NCBI GenBank assembly: GCA_007127595.1
Contig: SKZA01000241.1
Span: 1 to 7,845 of the forward strand
Direction: 5' to 3'
Source of the DNA: Kiritimatiellia bacterium
GTDB lineage: Bacteria; Verrucomicrobiota; Kiritimatiellia; SLAD01
DNA length: 7,845 bases
A program made the translations under genes and the position numbers. Numbering within the stretch: position 1 is the stretch's first letter; the number at the start of each line of letters is the position of its first letter. The notes under the pieces are model-generated. The model was not told where the DNA came from and made no database searches. It saw nothing but the letters and a program-made list of their open reading frames with translations. Positions 5,475 to 7,845 of this stretch are shown here, piece by piece.

Positions 5475-5495
5475 AACGGGGGTATCCTTATTCAC

Positions 5496-7151
5496 GTGAA
5501 AACGATTACCAGCGCATTGGTTTGCGTGGGTCTCCTGGCGACTTCGATCTCCTTCGCAAGCGAGCCGGATATCGAGTCGCAGTTAGAGCAATGGAGTCAG
5601 TATCGCGGGCAGGATCGCGCAGCGCTTCGAGAACAACTCATCAACCATCCTGATCTCCTACCCGCGCTACATACACGTCTGCAAGCAGGAAAAGGAGGGC
5701 AAACCCAGATTGGGCTGCTTGACGCCTTCGCTTATGAAGAAGTGGCGAACCTGTTGGCTTTGGCGCTCCGATCCGACAATTCGTTTGTTCGCACTGCGGC
5801 GTGCCGGGTCATCGCGCGGATCGGCGATTGTCGCGGTGTCTCTCTGCTGGAAGAAGCACTAACGAATCTGCAGCGTTCCGAGGGGGAACCTGCGCTACGA
5901 CGTGTCACGCGACGCGAAGTGGAAGAAATCATCCAAATCACACGCGCCCTGAACCTGCTGAACTGCGTGGAGGGAATCCGGACGCTCATGCCTCTTCTCG
6001 AACATCCTTCCCACATCGTGCGACTGTACGCGGCCGACGGCTTGGCGCGACACGGCAATACCGCAGCCGTCCCAACGCTGATCGCACTACTCGAGGAAGG
6101 ACGGGATTATACGGGTTCCACATGCGGCATGGGCGTCGTGCCCACGAACTATCGCGCCACACGAACATTGGAATCACTGACCTATCAAACATTCGCCGAT
6201 CCGAATACACTATTCCGAAGAAGTGGAAACATTGAGATATTCATCGACCCGTCGCCACAAACGGATGAAGTTAGAACTCGCGAGGAAAAGCTTGCGCATC
6301 ATCGCGCCATGTGGACGGCATGGTGGGAGGAGAACGCAAGTCGATCACGTGAAGAATGGCGTAAAGACGCCTATGCATGGGCCAGCCGCGCGATCGACGT
6401 TCCTTCGCAGCGACGGCGGGCGGTGCGACGCCTCGGCTTGGTCGGCGACGATCAGGTCATGCTCTTCCTGCATAATTATCTGGAGCGGCGGGACGTCGAA
6501 CCGGAGGCGTATGTGTTGATCATGAGAACGCTTCACAACCTAAACACACCGGGCTTTTCCATTCCGAATCATCCGAGCGCGGTGTCTCCCGAAGCTCTCC
6601 TGCGCCATACCCTCGCTTCGCATTCAGCTGCAGAGGTCCGCATGTCCGCCGCGCGTGCCCTGTCCAATTTCCGGTCACAGGAGAATGTGGATCTGTTGAT
6701 TGAAGCCCTGGCCGACGAACCCGTAACCGCGACGGCGTTACAGAGCTTGAACCGCATGCGCGCGAATCTGCCTACGGAATGGCTGATCGCATATCTGGAC
6801 GCGGATAATCCGCTTATTCAACATCAGGCCCTGCTTTATCTCAATCGCGTGGCCACGCCGGAGGAAGAACCCCTCTATATCGCGCGCTTGCGGAATGAAG
6901 AGAATGCTCAAACACTGCGAAACCTGCTGATTGGACTTCGCCGGATCGGGTCGGATCAGGCGTTGTCCGAAATCATGCCGCTGATCCGACATCGCGACCG
7001 CTCGGTGCGTACCTCGGCGGTGAGGGTGCTGGAAGGAATCGCCGGCACACGGTTTGATTACCGCGAACGAGGAAATCGTCCGGACTTGGAAGGCCGCCAA
7101 CGCATCGACGAATGGTGGGCGGCTAGTCAAACGGCCGCCATTGAGCCGTGA
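5496..7151 (+). CDS. Secreted HEAT-repeat protein with two W..WW elements
   Basis: A 551-aa exported scaffold-type protein. The GTG at 5496 is preferred over an in-frame TTG at 5469 because it gives a clean Sec signal peptide: MKTITSALVCVGLLATSISF, then A|SE as the likely cleavage site near residue 21, with no lipobox. GGGGG lies 14 nt upstream of GTG. HEAT-like helical repeats are visible at about 82-121 (SFVRTAACRVIARIGD), 161-201 (HIVRLYAADGLARHGNTAAV), 303-330, 370-410 (AEVRMSAARALSNFRSQENV) and 430-515 (RSVRTSAVRVLEGIAG). Two copies of an L..[LI][TA]...F element followed by W..WW or EWW occur at 225-277 and 512-541. Such proteins are common in Planctomycetes and Verrucomicrobia and usually mediate protein contacts in the periplasm or outer layers. 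The partner is unknown, and no enzyme motif is seen. It converges with the regulator gene downstream. Confidence 0.88.
   Translation: MKTITSALVCVGLLATSISFASEPDIESQLEQWSQYRGQDRAALREQLINHPDLLPALHTRLQAGKGGQTQIGLLDAFAYEEVANLLALALRSDNSFVRTAACRVIARIGDCRGVSLLEEALTNLQRSEGEPALRRVTRREVEEIIQITRALNLLNCVEGIRTLMPLLEHPSHIVRLYAADGLARHGNTAAVPTLIALLEEGRDYTGSTCGMGVVPTNYRATRTLESLTYQTFADPNTLFRRSGNIEIFIDPSPQTDEVRTREEKLAHHRAMWTAWWEENASRSREEWRKDAYAWASRAIDVPSQRRRAVRRLGLVGDDQVMLFLHNYLERRDVEPEAYVLIMRTLHNLNTPGFSIPNHPSAVSPEALLRHTLASHSAAEVRMSAARALSNFRSQENVDLLIEALADEPVTATALQSLNRMRANLPTEWLIAYLDADNPLIQHQALLYLNRVATPEEEPLYIARLRNEENAQTLRNLLIGLRRIGSDQALSEIMPLIRHRDRSVRTSAVRVLEGIAGTRFDYRERGNRPDLEGRQRIDEWWAASQTAAIEP
6168..6326 (+). 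repeat. First copy of the L..LT...F / W..WW protein element
   Basis: Encodes residues 225-277 of the HEAT protein: LESLTYQTF, a 37-residue spacer with charged REEK, then MWTAWWEEN. The pattern recurs at the C-terminus (7029-7118). From memory, HEAT proteins of PVC bacteria often carry a Leu-Thr-Gly...Phe then W..WW segment after a HEAT helix; this copy has Tyr instead of Gly. Confidence 0.6.
7029..7118 (+). repeat. Second copy of the L..LT...F / W..WW protein element
   Basis: Encodes residues 512-541: LEGIAGTRFDYRERG, then RQRIDEWWA close to the C-terminus. Compared with the first copy the spacer is shorter and the first tryptophan is missing (IDEWW against WTAWW). Both follow a HEAT helix with a VR..A or YRATRTL pattern, so they look like ends of two similar repeat blocks. 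Confidence 0.55.
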
Positions 7152-7224
7152 AGTTGCGAGATCGGCTTGCTGCGAACGAGCGCGACGCCGTCCAGCCGCC
7201 TTCGACTTTCGCCACCCACCCGCC

Positions 7225-7238
7225 GTAATGGACATTAC
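7225..7238. repeat. Small palindrome beside the long one
   Basis: GTAATG-GA-CATTAC is a perfect 6-bp dyad with a 2-bp centre. It lies only 6 bp left of the 44-bp palindrome at 7245-7288. It may be part of the same element or a separate protein-binding site. Confidence 0.45.
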
Positions 7239-7244
7239 CCCCTT

Positions 7245-7288
7245 CCGCCCATAGGCTCACACTTTTAAAAGTGTGAGCCTATGGGCGG
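7245..7288. terminator. Perfect 44-bp palindrome, probable bidirectional transcription stop
   Basis: Two 22-bp arms meet without spacer at 7266/7267; the centre reads CACACTTTTAAAAGTGTG. Allowing two G-T pairs the stem extends to 7240-7293. It lies between the convergent HEAT and regulator genes, where a shared terminator is expected, and in RNA it would fold into a very stable hairpin from either strand. It has no T-run after either arm, so it does not fit a classical intrinsic terminator. The right arm contains the TAG stop of the regulator (7281-7279). It could instead be a dispersed palindromic repeat or a protein-binding site. Confidence 0.7.
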
Positions 7289-7845
7289 GGGGGACGTGCA
7301 GCCATTGCGAGAAGAGTTTTTCTTAAGCGATCACGTGGCTTCGCCAGACGATAAACGCTATCCGAACGCTCCACCATCTCCCGCGCAAGCAACTTGTTTA
7401 GATGCCGTTTCAGAGCGGGGATAGAAATGCCGGTGTGTCGCCTCATCTCGGTCAGACCCAACGGCCCCTTGCTCAATACATGTAGCATCTCATGCCGTCG
7501 CGGATGAGTCAGCGAAGTCAGGATGCTGAATATGCGTAAACTCGCGCCGCCTCCGGCGTCCAATTCATGCAGCACGGCATTCAGGATTTCCCCGCTCCCC
7601 TGAACCGACGAATCGCTACCGATACTGTAATAGACCTGTCGACCGCTTCGCCGCGCGCGCAGCAACCCCCGGGCATTCAATATGCGCAGTGAACGGCTGG
7701 CCTCGCTCTGAGGCCGACCAGTCTTCTCCGCCATGCGGGTGACCGTGACCTCCCCTTCTTTCTTCAGAATCTTCAGCATGCGCAACCGTTCGTGACTCGC
7801 CAACGCGCGGCACGTGCGCCAGATCGTAGGCCGTAGATGAGGGGC
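7279..7845 (-). CDS. Tandem winged-helix ArsR-like transcription regulator, 5' end outside the window
   Basis: 188 residues visible, open to the window edge. The first 20 visible residues (APHLRPTIWRTCRALASHER) contain a WRTCRALA.. .RLR.L segment that resembles the start of ArsR-like regulators from PVC bacteria, so the real start probably lies beyond 7845; a TTG at 7803 is possible but would cut this off. The first winged helix spans about residues 18-76 (LRMLKILKKEGEVTVTRMAE, QSEASRSLRILNARGLL as recognition helix, wing RRSGRQVYYSIG). A linker of about 30 residues follows, then a second winged helix at about 107-170 (HPRRHEMLHVLSKGPLGLTE, IPALKRHLNKLLAREMV, wing RSDSVYRLA). No cysteine metal-site motif of the CxC type is seen, so metal sensing is not indicated. 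It is a cytoplasmic DNA-binding protein; target and signal are unknown. Its last three codons and stop lie at the edge of or inside the palindrome. Confidence 0.85.
   Translation of the reverse strand, partial: APHLRPTIWRTCRALASHERLRMLKILKKEGEVTVTRMAEKTGRPQSEASRSLRILNARGLLRARRSGRQVYYSIGSDSSVQGSGEILNAVLHELDAGGGASLRIFSILTSLTHPRRHEMLHVLSKGPLGLTEMRRHTGISIPALKRHLNKLLAREMVERSDSVYRLAKPRDRLRKTLLAMAARPPRP

Noticed and set aside
5469..5495. TTG start for the HEAT-repeat protein
   Set aside because: It would put nine residues with no signal-peptide character before a perfect signal peptide that begins at GTG 5496, and the TTG lies in a dyad.
5732..7254. Open frames on the minus strand and other plus frames across the HEAT-repeat gene
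   Set aside because: Arg-rich shadow frames without ribosome sites or recognisable domains; the HEAT frame explains this DNA.
7225..7293. CRISPR repeat or small RNA gene in the palindromic region
   Set aside because: Only a single copy is present, there are no spaced repeats, and no promoter was seen; a terminator or palindromic element is simpler.

Overview
The window reads as bacterial chromosome of mid-to-high GC. It has dense gene packing, Shine-Dalgarno initiation and several overlapping start/stop junctions. The order trpS-scpA-scpB-pheA, a secreted HEAT-repeat protein of the W..WW type and a tandem winged-helix ArsR-like regulator together suggest the Planctomycetes-Verrucomicrobia-Chlamydiae group, perhaps Verrucomicrobiota or Kiritimatiellota. 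This is an inference from gene order and protein style only. Deltaproteobacteria also carry trpS-scpA-scpB, so the assignment is tentative.

Left half (1-3429, minus strand): a housekeeping operon read right to left, trpS (tryptophanyl-tRNA synthetase), scpA and scpB (the kleisin and winged-helix subunits of the SMC condensin) and pheA (chorismate mutase/prephenate dehydratase, 3' end outside the window). The junctions are a 4-nt gap, a 1-nt overlap and an ATGA overlap, so the genes are almost certainly co-transcribed and translationally coupled. A plausible sigma70-type promoter lies just upstream of trpS. ScpB ends in an unusual strongly acidic tail.

Middle left (3446-4148, minus strand): a two-gene module of a degenerate nucleotidyltransferase-fold protein and a 66-aa basic partner whose ribosome binding site lies inside the end of the first gene. 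It resembles nucleotidyltransferase toxin/antitoxin pairs and has its own good promoter (4210-4238).

Middle (4149-4451): a divergent intergenic region of about 300 bp. It holds the nucleotidyltransferase promoter, a 10-bp palindrome, two hairpin-forming inverted repeats and one doubtful 43-aa ORF.

Right half (4452-7151, plus strand): an overlooked 40-aa ORF joined by an ATGA overlap to a cytoplasmic RssA-type patatin-like phospholipase, then a secreted HEAT-repeat protein carrying two copies of an L..[LI][TA]...F / W..WW element. This last gene converges on a minus-strand regulator with two winged-helix domains whose 5' end is cut by the window edge. A perfect 44-bp palindrome lies between the convergent genes and supplies the regulator's stop codon.

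The most novel items are the 40-aa ORF coupled to the patatin, the nucleotidyltransferase/small-protein pair, the long perfect palindrome with its small companion palindrome, and the tandem winged-helix regulator. No RNA gene, CRISPR array or insertion sequence was found.
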